NCBI GenBank assembly: GCA_010031845.1
Contig: RGYX01000067.1
Coordinates: forward strand, 1 to 5,791
DNA: 5,791 nucleotides
Source of the DNA: Verrucomicrobiota bacterium
GTDB taxonomy: Bacteria > Verrucomicrobiota > Verrucomicrobiia > Methylacidiphilales > Verrucolacustridaceae
Reading direction: 5' to 3'
The position numbers and the translations under genes were made by a program. The notes under the pieces were generated by a model. The model had not been told where the DNA came from. It ran no database searches and worked only from the letters and a program-made list of their open reading frames with translations. Below, one piece after another: positions 1-5,791 of the stretch (positions are counted from its first letter, which is position 1; each line of letters begins with the position of its first letter).

Positions 1-135
1 CTACCAAAGCTAAAATATTGAATCCCCGGAGGAATTTTCAAAAACAACATTTGGTGGGGCGCCCTCGATGAGGGGGCCAAGTGGCAGCCACTTTTGGCAA
101 AAGTGCCCTACCCAATCTTCATCTGAATCCTAATC
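1..135. other. Intergenic region downstream of the ABC ATPase gene
   Basis: No convincing gene was found here on either strand. On the plus strand, 22-126 is open between two stops (TGA at 19-21 and TGA at 124-126) but has no ATG and overlaps inverted repeats. On the minus strand, an ATG just past the ABC stop is followed by TAG after four codons, so no ABC permease begins here. The stretch is AT-rich at 1-50 and repeat-rich at 58-105. For minus-strand transcripts, a T-rich stretch (complement of the A-rich 39-48) follows the inverted repeats, which would suit a loose terminator. Confidence 0.6.
77..105. repeat. Two overlapping inverted repeats (possible terminator or intergenic repeat)
   Basis: Positions 79-84 (AAGTGG) pair exactly with 88-93 (CCACTT) around a 3-nt loop. 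Positions 89-96 pair exactly with 98-105 around the single base G97, giving an 8-base-arm near-palindrome. The two hairpins share 89-93, so they cannot form together. A further short inverted repeat, CCCTC/GAGGG with a GAT loop, lies at 62-74. It is likely either a terminator for the minus-strand operon ending at 136 or a copy of a REP-like dispersed element. The sequence alone does not decide between these. No clean uninterrupted U-run follows the stems. Confidence 0.55.
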
Positions 136-1131
136 TCAAGATCTCCCCTTCCCCCCCGTGAAAACGCGCCGAATGACTTCCTCCACCGGCATGGTTTCGA
201 TCCGAATATCCTCCAGTCCGGGCAGTTCCAAAGCACGCCGACTGATCTCCGTGACTCGTGCGGGGGGAACTCTCAACCGCACGGTGGCTTCGTCCCGCGA
301 AACCGGCTCCCCCCACTCCTCCCCCCCGAGTTCGGGAGGAGGACCGGCAAATCTCAGCACAATCTCCTTCCGGCCGGAAAAGCTCTGCAGGATTTTTTCC
401 CACGATCCGTCGTGAATCACCTTTCCGTGGTCAATGATGATCACCCGTCGGCACAAAGCCTCAATGTCCTGAAGATAGTGGCTGGTCAGAATGGTGGTGA
501 TTTTCTCTTCCTCCACCAAGTGCCGAAGAAAATCCCGTACGCGGTGTTGGGAGACGACGTCCAGGCCGAGCGTCGGCTCGTCCAAAAAAAGGACCTTCGG
601 TCGGTGGAGCAGAGCCGCGATCAGCTCCATCTTCATCCTTTCGCCCAGCGAAAGTTCCCGCACCGGCTTGTTCAGCAGGGAAGACACTTCCAGCACGCCC
701 GCGAGATGGTCGATGGTCTTCCGGCCCTCCTCCACCGCGATTCCATAAATAGCCCGATTCAGCTCGAAGCTTTCCCTGGCCGGAAGATCCCAGAGGAGCT
801 GGTTTTTTTGCCCTAGCAACAGGGAGATCTGCCGACGAAAGTCCGTGGTCCGCTCCCAAGGCACGTGGCCAAGAACCCGAGCGGTCCCGCAGGTGGGGTG
901 GAGTAGTCCGGAGAGCATTTTTAACGTGGTCGTTTTGCCGGCCCCGTTGGGGCCGAGGAAACCCACCAACTCCCCAGAGGCGATTTCGAGGTCCACACTC
1001 CCGACCGCCACCAAATCGTCGTAACGGCGGTGAAACAGTCCGCGGATGGCCCCGCCCAGGCCGGGCTCTTTCTTTGCCACCCGGTAAACTTTTCCCAGAC
1101 CGCGGGTAAGGATCGCTGGTTCGGTGTTCAT
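136..1131 (-). CDS. ABC-2 type transporter ATP-binding protein (COG4586-like)
   Basis: This is the cytoplasmic ATPase subunit of an exporter of the NatA/DrrA class, 331 aa. Visible motifs are Walker A GPNGAGKTT (60-68), Q-loop Q108 in LGQKNQLLWDLP, signature LSLGE (160-164), Walker B VLFLDEPTLGLD (180-191) and H-loop H218 in TSHYLQDIE. The GQKNQLLWDLP stretch and the roughly 30-residue insertion before the Walker A strand are typical of COG4586 ATPases. The C-terminal 80 residues, ending with an IRIETMPVEEVIRRVF segment, match the accessory domain common in this class. The ATG overlaps the hemW stop as ATGA, so translation is probably coupled. Such ATPases normally work with two six-helix permeases (COG4587/COG3694). 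Neither is in the window, but they could lie beyond its left edge. The substrate is unknown. A run of seven Gs near the 3' end would alter only the last few residues if it slipped. Confidence 0.93.
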   Translation of the reverse strand: MNTEPAILTRGLGKVYRVAKKEPGLGGAIRGLFHRRYDDLVAVGSVDLEIASGELVGFLGPNGAGKTTTLKMLSGLLHPTCGTARVLGHVPWERTTDFRRQISLLLGQKNQLLWDLPARESFELNRAIYGIAVEEGRKTIDHLAGVLEVSSLLNKPVRELSLGERMKMELIAALLHRPKVLFLDEPTLGLDVVSQHRVRDFLRHLVEEEKITTILTSHYLQDIEALCRRVIIIDHGKVIHDGSWEKILQSFSGRKEIVLRFAGPPPELGGEEWGEPVSRDEATVRLRVPPARVTEISRRALELPGLEDIRIETMPVEEVIRRVFTGGKGRS

Positions 1132-2225
1132 GTCAGGATGGCGGCCACCTCATCCGCCCTTAGGCGGCCACGGGCCGTCAGGAGAAAACGACCGTCCAAG
1201 CGCCGGCCCCAACCTTTTCTTTCCAGCTCGATGAGGGAATCTTCGTGACCGGAAAGGGTTGTTTCCTCCAGACCGGTATTGGTCCGGAGACCGAGCAGGA
1301 TTTTTTCGGTGCGCCGTTCTTTTTCCCCGCGCAGCTCTTCCTCCACCCGCTGGGGATGGGGGCCGGCGAGGGCCGACTCGGCGTAACGGGTGGTATCCGG
1401 GTGGTTGCGCCATCGGCGGCCGGAGACGGTGGAAACGGCCCCCGGGCCAAATCCCAGGTAGTCCTCCCCGGACCAAATCGCCTGGTGGTGGCGGCACTCC
1501 TGGCCGGGCCGAGCGAAGTTGGAGATCTCATACGCCGTGAATCCCCGGCTCTCCAGAATCCGGTTGGTCAGGAGAAAAAGAACGGCCTCGTTTTCCGGGT
1601 CGGGATGCCACTCCCCCCTTTCGATCATCGCCGCCAGTTCCGTGCCGTCCTCCGGCGTGATCGCATAAGCGGAAATGTGGTCCGGCTCAAGTGCGCATGC
1701 CTCCTCGAGAGTGCTTTGCCATTCCGCCGGGCCTTGCTCGGGCAGTCCGTAAATCAGATCGAGGTTCACCTGCGGAATTCCGGCGGCGCGGGCAGCTTGC
1801 ACGGCTGATTGGATGGAAATTCGGGAGTGACGGCGGCCGAGCCACTTCAGGTCGGCCGGGCGGAATGCCTGCACGCCCAGACTGATCCGGGTCACACCGG
1901 CCTCGGCCAGCAGGGAGGCTTTGGTGATGCCGAAACCGTCGGGATTGGCTTCCACCGTCCATTCCTCGGAATTCCCCCAGGGGGCGATGGAAAAAAGTTC
2001 CCGCAAAAGGGTGGGGGAAAGAGCCGTCGGGGTGCCACCGCCGAAAAAAATCCGGCGGGGCCGGAGTTCCATCTCCCCTTGGGCCCATTGCCACTCGGCC
2101 TGGAGTCCTCGCAGAAACTCCCGCATCCGGTTTCCGGCGAGCCGTTCCTTGGGAAAATCGCAGTAGGGGCAAAGATGCGTACAGAAGGGAATGTGGACAT
2201 AGAGATTTTCGATCCGGGGCTTCAA
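1128..2225 (-). CDS. hemW: Radical SAM heme chaperone HemW (HemN-like)
   Basis: HemW binds heme and delivers it to respiratory enzymes. It belongs to the coproporphyrinogen III dehydrogenase-like radical SAM family but usually lacks that activity. From the TTG at 2225 the protein is 365 aa, normal for HemW. The radical SAM cluster ligands are C15, C19 and C22 (CTHLCPYC). These are followed by GGGTPT (64-69), EANPD (94-98), ISLGVQ (116-121), NLDLIYGLP (156-164) and the HemW-type segments YEISNFARPG and YLGFGPGA. HemN proper carries a longer N-terminal extension, absent here. The start at 2225 is preferred because GGAGGG lies 7 nt upstream. A TTG at 2240 would add five residues and overlap the exonuclease gene by 11 bases. 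With the chosen start, the gap to the exonuclease stop is 4 nt. The gene ends in an ATGA overlap with the ABC ATPase gene. HemW identity is secure at family level; physiological role is inferred. Confidence 0.92.
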   Translation of the reverse strand: MKPRIENLYVHIPFCTHLCPYCDFPKERLAGNRMREFLRGLQAEWQWAQGEMELRPRRIFFGGGTPTALSPTLLRELFSIAPWGNSEEWTVEANPDGFGITKASLLAEAGVTRISLGVQAFRPADLKWLGRRHSRISIQSAVQAARAAGIPQVNLDLIYGLPEQGPAEWQSTLEEACALEPDHISAYAITPEDGTELAAMIERGEWHPDPENEAVLFLLTNRILESRGFTAYEISNFARPGQECRHHQAIWSGEDYLGFGPGAVSTVSGRRWRNHPDTTRYAESALAGPHPQRVEEELRGEKERRTEKILLGLRTNTGLEETTLSGHEDSLIELERKGWGRRLDGRFLLTARGRLRADEVAAILT

Positions 2226-2229
2226 GATT

Positions 2230-3117
2230 TCACCCTCCAAAAAGATCGGGCTGATTGGGTCTCATCTGGGCGAGCCGGGCCTCGGCCTCTCGGGTGAACC
2301 GCTTAAATTCCAGCCGGCGGAAAAGCTTCACTTGGCGCTCGGGGTCGGGTTGGAGCGAAAGCTGCTCGACGGGGACGGGCAGGGGAATCTTGGTGCGCAA
2401 CTCAACCATCTTGCGGTTTCGTCGGACGATCTCCGCCGACTCCCGGAGGATCGGGCGAAAGCGTTCCGGCTTGATGCGATCGGCGGCGGCCAGCACGCCC
2501 TCCGCGGTTCCGTGTTCCAAAATCCATTTGGCTGCCGTTTTGGGACCGACCCCGGCGATGCCCGGAAAATTGTCCGAGGCGTCACCGGTCAAAGCGAGCA
2601 GTTCGGGGACCTTGTCCGGAGGCACGCCCCACTTTGCCTCGACTTCCGGCGGGCCCAGCAATTCGAAGCCTTCGGATTTGGGTTGGTAGATGCGGACCCC
2701 GCGGGCGGCCAGGACCATGAGATCCTTATCATTGGTGGCCACGACGCAGGTATTTCCGTCCACGGCAGCGGTATAGCTGGCAATCACGTCATCAGCCTCC
2801 TCGCCTTCCACGGAGATGGTTTTCCAGCCGAGGGCTTGGGCGACCTCATAGAGCAAGGGGATCTGTTTTTCCAGGGCTTCGGGCGTCTCCTTGCGGTTGG
2901 CCTTGTACTCCGGGTGGGTCTCCATTCGTTCCTGCGGGATCCCCCCGTCAAAAATCACAGCTCCGAGTTTGGGCTGAAGGTCCTGAGCCATGCGCAGCAG
3001 GGCGGAGGCAAATCCAAATGCGGCATTGGTCGGTTCACCTTTGGAATTGGTCAGGTTGGCGATGGCGTAAAAGGATCGGTAGGCATAATAGTGTCCGTCG
3101 ACCAGAACCAGGCTCAT
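2230..3117 (-). CDS. Stand-alone 5'-3' exonuclease / flap endonuclease (Pol I N-terminal domain family)
   Basis: A PIN-like 5' nuclease expected to remove RNA primers and 5' flaps, as the first domain of DNA polymerase I does. It is 295 aa, the size of that domain alone. It ends in a clean stop and is followed at once by hemW, so no polymerase domain is attached. Metal-binding acidic residues appear complete: D7, D58, E106, D109/D110, D130 and D132 (TNDKD), D179 and D182 (GDASDN). The YKANR arch motif is at 71-75 and the helix-3-turn-helix GIAGVGPKTAAKW at 186-198. ATG 3117 is chosen because the protein then begins MSLVLVDGHYYAYRSF, matching the family, and it overlaps the upstream stop as ATGA. 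The longer reading frame from 3180 adds 21 residues unlike the family. The extreme C-terminus carries QPDLF (289-293), resembling a sliding-clamp-binding peptide. It may complement, or act beside, a polA elsewhere in the genome. Confidence 0.9.
   Translation of the reverse strand: MSLVLVDGHYYAYRSFYAIANLTNSKGEPTNAAFGFASALLRMAQDLQPKLGAVIFDGGIPQERMETHPEYKANRKETPEALEKQIPLLYEVAQALGWKTISVEGEEADDVIASYTAAVDGNTCVVATNDKDLMVLAARGVRIYQPKSEGFELLGPPEVEAKWGVPPDKVPELLALTGDASDNFPGIAGVGPKTAAKWILEHGTAEGVLAAADRIKPERFRPILRESAEIVRRNRKMVELRTKIPLPVPVEQLSLQPDPERQVKLFRRLEFKRFTREAEARLAQMRPNQPDLFGG
2233..2238 (-). promoter_or_regulatory. Ribosome binding site deciding the hemW start
   Basis: The minus strand reads GGAGGG here, a near-perfect Shine-Dalgarno core, ending 7 nt before the TTG at 2225. 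It overlaps the last codons and first stop base region of the exonuclease gene. No ATG or GTG lies in frame nearby, and the alternative TTG at 2240 sits just upstream of this site, so it could not use it. Confidence 0.75.
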
Positions 3118-3854
3118 TTGTGGGCTGGCTTGGATTCGGGGTTGGCAGAGGGAGCCGGATCCGCGGGAACGATGCGCCACTCCATCCTCGGTCCCTTGAG
3201 TACTTCGATCCGGAGACGGATGCGGCCCGTCTGTCCCTTCAGGGATTTTTCCGCCGAACTGAGAAGTCGGTGGGCTCTTTCCTGGGCGGTCTCCCAGGCA
3301 TCGTTACCCGGTTCAGCTCGCCCAATGAGTTCCAGGGTCGAGGTTGAATCCAAGCCCGCCAGTTGGGGAGCGAGGGAACCAAAGGCGGTAAAGCCTTCGT
3401 TCCCGGCGGGCAGTCCCACTCCGGGAAGAATACGAAGGGCGGTGGGGCTTTTTTCCATGGCGGCCCAGGCGGGAAGTTTGGTTTGGGAGATCTTTTCCAT
3501 CAGAGCGGCGATGCCGGGGTTATCCTTTGGTTTGTCCGGGGTGGAGTTGGATGTGGGGGTTTTGCCCTTATCCTCCTGGGTCCGGGCGGTGGCGGACTCC
3601 AATTTTTTTCGGGTATTTTCCAGTTCCGCTTTCCGTTGGAGGTAAGCCGAGCGGATTTGGTCGGTTGAGGCGGAAAGGGTCTGCAGGCGATGGAGCACTT
3701 GACGGAGATCCTCCCGCGATTCCGCCAGGTCGGCAGCCCACTGCCTTTCCCTCATGATCCATCCGGAGGCCAACAGGGCAGCCAAGGTGACCATGGCCAC
3801 GGCGAGGATCCGGTCCCGCGAAGGGCGGAAGTTCGGGGAAGCCAAGGGTTCCAT
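3114..3854 (-). CDS. Membrane-anchored coiled-coil protein of unknown function
   Basis: I do not recognise this 246-aa protein. A basic N-terminus (R10, R13, R15) precedes one hydrophobic segment at about 16-33, without a convincing cleavage site, suggesting a signal anchor with the rest in the periplasm. Residues 38-92 are charged and Leu/Gln-rich with heptad-like spacing, likely a coiled coil. Residues 93-113 form a Lys/Pro/Ser/Thr-rich linker. The C-terminal part, 140-230, is compact. Its stretch with FGSLAPQLAGL, LELIGRAEPG and ERAHRLLSSAEKSL has the order of elements seen in OmpA/MotB peptidoglycan-binding domains (sequence-level resemblance only, and the usual GHTD residues are absent). 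The tail is Pro/Lys-rich. It heads the operon, and its TGA overlaps the exonuclease ATG. No good ribosome site precedes ATG 3854. A cell-envelope role is a guess. Confidence 0.8.
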   Translation of the reverse strand: MEPLASPNFRPSRDRILAVAMVTLAALLASGWIMRERQWAADLAESREDLRQVLHRLQTLSASTDQIRSAYLQRKAELENTRKKLESATARTQEDKGKTPTSNSTPDKPKDNPGIAALMEKISQTKLPAWAAMEKSPTALRILPGVGLPAGNEGFTAFGSLAPQLAGLDSTSTLELIGRAEPGNDAWETAQERAHRLLSSAEKSLKGQTGRIRLRIEVLKGPRMEWRIVPADPAPSANPESKPAHK

Positions 3855-3908
3855 CCAACAAGGGTATGGTTGATGGCCAACTTCCTCAAGTCGGGTGGTG
3901 CGCCGGCC

Positions 3909-3937
3909 TTGCCTCCTCCTTCATGCGGTTTCATAAT
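3909..3937 (+). promoter_or_regulatory. Candidate sigma-70-type promoter for the amidase gene
   Basis: TTGCCT (3909-3914) and CATAAT (3932-3937) are separated by exactly 17 bp. They match the consensus at 4 of 6 and 5 of 6 positions. The expected transcription start, about 3943-3945, falls right at the GTG/ATG pair of the amidase gene, implying a leaderless or nearly leaderless message. This is a pattern match in an 88-bp divergent intergenic region, with no other proof. The promoter for the opposite operon must lie in the same region, but I could not pick a convincing one. Confidence 0.4.
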
Positions 3938-3945
3938 TCTGGGTG

Positions 3946-5220
3946 ATGAGGTTTGTCAGCATGATCGGGTGGGCGTGCCTATGGATTGTGGCGGCCCGGA
4001 GTCAGGCCGAGGAGGAAAAGGCGCTGCTTTTTTCCCCCGTCACCGAAATGCCTGAATGGCGGCTTCTGGAGTCCCACCAAGAAACCATCACGCGGGCTCA
4101 GTTTGAGGATCGTTGGAGAAGGATCTACGACCCGGCAGGGGTTTTGGCGCGTTATATCCGGCTAACAGATGAAGGGGTGGAGCTTTTCCGGGACACGGCC
4201 AAGACCGAGGCCCTTTTTTATCTGCGTTTCGCCAAGGGTGGGGGCCAGGAGGAAAAGGCGATTTCGATTCTATCCTCTGTGCCGGAAAAACCCCTGTTAG
4301 GAAAAGTGGTTTGTCTGGATCCGGGCCATATCGGTGGGGATTGGGCGGACGTGGAGGAGAGGACGTTTCGGATTGGGCGGGATCGCCCGGTGGTGGAGGG
4401 GGAACTCAATCTAAAGACCTGCCGTCTGTTGGCGGAGCGTTTACAGCAGGCCGGAGCCCAGGTGGTCTGGACGCATCAGGGATTCGAGCCCACCACCCAG
4501 CTGCGCCCGGCGGATCTGTATCCGGAAGCCATCCAGTACATGTTGCAGGACATCAAAAGCCGCCGATTCCCCTCGTATTCCGCCAACGGGTTGATCCGTT
4601 GGAATGCCGAGCTTCTTTTTTACCGCACGGCCGAGATTCAGGCTCGGGCGAGAAAGGTCAACGAGGAGTTGCGGCCCGATTTCACCCTTTGTCTTCATTA
4701 CAACGCGGCCCCTTGGGGCCGGGCGGGGCGCGCCTCGTTGGCTTCGGCCAAGCGCTTGGTTCTCTTTGCCCACGGATCCTACACAGCGGACGAACTTGCT
4801 TTCGATGACCAGAAATTTCATCTCTTTCAAAAACTGCTGGAAAACTCGAATCCCGAGGAGTTGGGGATCGGGGCGGCTATCGGAAAGGAGTTCAAGGAAA
4901 AGTGGGGCTTTCCGCCTGAAGATTGTGGTGGCGCGGGGTACGCCCACGCGACCGGGGCCAGCCCCTATCTTTGGTACCGGAATCTGATCGCCAACCGGCT
5001 TTTTCATGGACCGGTGATCTTTGTTGAGGGGCCATACATGAACGACCGGACCAGTTACTCTTGGATTCAGGCGGGAGAGTATGAAGGCACAAGACTGATC
5101 GGGGGGGTGACGCGGGAGAACATTTTTCGCGAATATGCCGATCGGGTGGCCGATGGGGTGATCGGGCTGTTTCGGGAGAGGCAGAAGCGTTCCCCGGCAT
5201 TCACAAATTATTCCCCCTAA
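3946..5220 (+). CDS. Secreted N-acetylmuramoyl-L-alanine amidase (Amidase_3, zinc)
   Basis: It cleaves the amide bond between N-acetylmuramic acid and L-alanine in peptidoglycan, in the periplasm. 424 aa from ATG 3946. Residues 1-21 look like a signal peptide (R2, hydrophobic core, cleavage after SQA). About 22-118 is an N-terminal region I do not recognise. The Amidase_3 fold starts at GKVVCLDPGH (119-128). Predicted zinc ligands and catalytic residues are H128, E151 (EGELNL), H251 (LHYNAAP) and E361 (FVEGPYMND). The catalytic region runs about 119-412, well above the usual 180-220 residues, with extra sequence near 180-235 and 255-340. Start choices: GTG 3943 adds one residue. ATG 3961 has GAGG 9 nt upstream but would drop the basic residue of the signal peptide. 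There is little ribosome-site sequence before 3946. It is followed after 48 nt by the TIGR04073-like gene. Confidence 0.88.
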   Translation: MRFVSMIGWACLWIVAARSQAEEEKALLFSPVTEMPEWRLLESHQETITRAQFEDRWRRIYDPAGVLARYIRLTDEGVELFRDTAKTEALFYLRFAKGGGQEEKAISILSSVPEKPLLGKVVCLDPGHIGGDWADVEERTFRIGRDRPVVEGELNLKTCRLLAERLQQAGAQVVWTHQGFEPTTQLRPADLYPEAIQYMLQDIKSRRFPSYSANGLIRWNAELLFYRTAEIQARARKVNEELRPDFTLCLHYNAAPWGRAGRASLASAKRLVLFAHGSYTADELAFDDQKFHLFQKLLENSNPEELGIGAAIGKEFKEKWGFPPEDCGGAGYAHATGASPYLWYRNLIANRLFHGPVIFVEGPYMNDRTSYSWIQAGEYEGTRLIGGVTRENIFREYADRVADGVIGLFRERQKRSPAFTNYSP

Positions 5221-5268
5221 AGCTTGGTTCCCTCTTGCGAAGGCGGGAAAGGCTGTCAGTCATTAGTC

Positions 5269-5628
5269 ATGAGAAAAACCCTTCTTCCCTTGGCTTTCGC
5301 TTTTCTTCCAGCCCTAGGCATGGCCGATCTTCGGCTTCCTCCCAAGCCCACGATGATGGAAAAACTGGGACGCGGCGTGGCCAATGTGACTCTGGCTGTT
5401 TCGGAAGTCTTTGATTCCCCTTATATCGCGACCCAGCAAGGGGGCGGAACCTATGGGGATACCTTTGGATTTACTCAGGGACTCTCGCGCATGGTGATGG
5501 ATACGGGGATCGGGGCATTGGAGATTGCGACATTCTTTATTCCCACCAAATCGATGAAGATGCCGGCGCATGACACCGGTCAGGTCGAGCCTTATCCTCC
5601 GGCGGATCTGAAAGACAACTGGTACTGA
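5269..5628 (+). CDS. Exosortase system-associated protein, TIGR04073-like
   Basis: A small exported protein, 119 aa from ATG 5269, of unknown biochemical function. Residues 1-19 form a signal peptide (R2, K3, hydrophobic core, likely cleavage after GMA). The mature part has the layout I recall for the TIGR04073 family: a KLGRGVANV segment (32-40), a region with SEV and a Gly-rich stretch (57-71), a second LSRMVMDTGIGALEIATFFIP segment (72-92, split here only as description), and a short acidic, Pro-containing tail. That family is named from co-occurrence with exosortase/PEP-CTERM systems; its role is not established. A TTG at 5224 would add 15 polar residues in front of the signal peptide, so ATG 5269 is preferred. 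The ribosome site is weak (GGGAAAGG about 16 nt upstream). Its TGA overlaps the presumed CTG start of the next gene. No exosortase gene or PEP-CTERM protein is visible in this window. Confidence 0.72.
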   Translation: MRKTLLPLAFAFLPALGMADLRLPPKPTMMEKLGRGVANVTLAVSEVFDSPYIATQQGGGTYGDTFGFTQGLSRMVMDTGIGALEIATFFIPTKSMKMPAHDTGQVEPYPPADLKDNWY

Positions 5629-5791
5629 AGCGTCCGCCCGAGGCCGGCGGGGAGCCGGTTGAACTTCACATCACCGAGCTTGCCTACGGCGGGGACGGAG
5701 TTGCACGTCATGATGGGCAGGTCATTTTTGTGCCTTTTACCATTCCGGGTGAACGAGTTCGTGTCGTTTTGACCGAGAAGCATAAAACCTT
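5625..5791 (+). CDS. TRAM-domain class I RNA methyltransferase, N-terminal fragment (RlmD/RumA-like)
   Basis: Partial gene cut by the right edge, with 55 codons visible. From codon 12 the translation is a TRAM domain: VELHITELAYGGDGVAR, then DGQVIFVPFTIPGERV and VVLTEKHKT. In the RlmD/RumA/TrmA family this RNA-binding module precedes a SAM-dependent methyltransferase that makes 5-methyluridine in 23S rRNA or tRNA. The catalytic part is outside the window. No ATG, GTG or TTG lies in frame between the upstream stop (TGA 5571-5573) and the TRAM strands. CTG 5625 is taken as the start because it shares bases with the preceding TGA (CTGA, like the ATGA overlaps elsewhere here) and gives a short MKRPPEAGG-type lead. 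CTG 5619 is the alternative. MiaB-like proteins also carry TRAM, but at the C-terminus. Specificity cannot be assigned. Confidence 0.75.
   Translation, partial: MKRPPEAGGEPVELHITELAYGGDGVARHDGQVIFVPFTIPGERVRVVLTEKHKT

Noticed and set aside
22..126. Plus-strand open stretch whose translation (with WWGALDEGAKWQPLL) looks faintly protein-like
   Set aside because: It has no ATG, is only 34 codons between stops, and is largely made of inverted repeats. It could at most be a relic or a repeat-derived frame.
151..157. Run of seven Cs (seven Gs in the ABC gene) as a phase-variation tract
   Set aside because: Slippage would change only the last few residues after the functional domains. A similar seven-G run occurs at 5101-5107 in the amidase, so it looks like base composition, though both are spots for sequencing error.
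2226..2240. TTG at 2240 as the hemW start
   Set aside because: It lies upstream of the GGAGGG ribosome site and would overlap the exonuclease gene. TTG 2225 is correctly spaced from that site.
3118..3180. Upstream extension of the exonuclease to an ATG at 3180
   Set aside because: The 21 added residues overlap the preceding gene and do not match the family, while ATG 3117 gives the standard N-terminus and an ATGA junction.
2332..3645. 437-codon open frame on the plus strand, antisense to the exonuclease and the membrane protein
   Set aside because: Its translation shows no recognisable domain and it runs opposite two genes with clear family motifs or gene-like structure. Long antisense frames are common in GC-rich coding DNA.
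5221..5268. Possible terminator or extra small gene between the amidase and the TIGR04073-like gene
   Set aside because: No hairpin with a T-run and no start codon with a ribosome site were found in these 48 bases. Cotranscription of the two genes is more likely.

Overview
The window reads as ordinary, densely packed bacterial chromosome of moderately high GC. It has two divergently transcribed gene blocks separated by about 90 bp (3855-3945). The best lineage clue is the small secreted protein at 5269-5628. It resembles the exosortase-associated TIGR04073 family, which I know mainly from Verrucomicrobiota and neighbouring PVC-type Gram-negative bacteria. A verrucomicrobial origin is therefore an inference of moderate strength. 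No mobile element, CRISPR array, tRNA or rRNA gene was seen.

Minus-strand block (3854 down to 136), four genes in one tight operon. In transcription order they are: a membrane-anchored coiled-coil protein of unknown function; a stand-alone 5'-3' exonuclease related to the 5'-nuclease domain of DNA polymerase I; the radical-SAM heme chaperone HemW; and the ATPase of a COG4586-type ABC-2 exporter. Junctions are a 4-base ATGA overlap, a 4-nt gap with a GGAGGG ribosome site and TTG start, and another ATGA overlap. Translation is probably coupled throughout, although the four products do not share one obvious pathway. Downstream of the operon, positions 1-135 hold no convincing gene but contain overlapping inverted repeats that may be a terminator or a dispersed intergenic repeat.

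Plus-strand block (3946 to the right edge), three genes. These are a secreted zinc N-acetylmuramoyl-L-alanine amidase (peptidoglycan hydrolase) with an unusually long catalytic region, the TIGR04073-like secreted protein, and the first 55 codons of a TRAM-domain RNA methyltransferase of the RlmD/RumA type. The last gene has no in-frame ATG, GTG or TTG before its TRAM domain. It seems to begin at a CTG overlapping the previous stop codon.

I do not see a clear new defence or mobile system. The most useful leads are a probable sliding-clamp-binding tail on the exonuclease, the unidentified membrane protein heading the operon, the enlarged amidase and the non-canonical starts.
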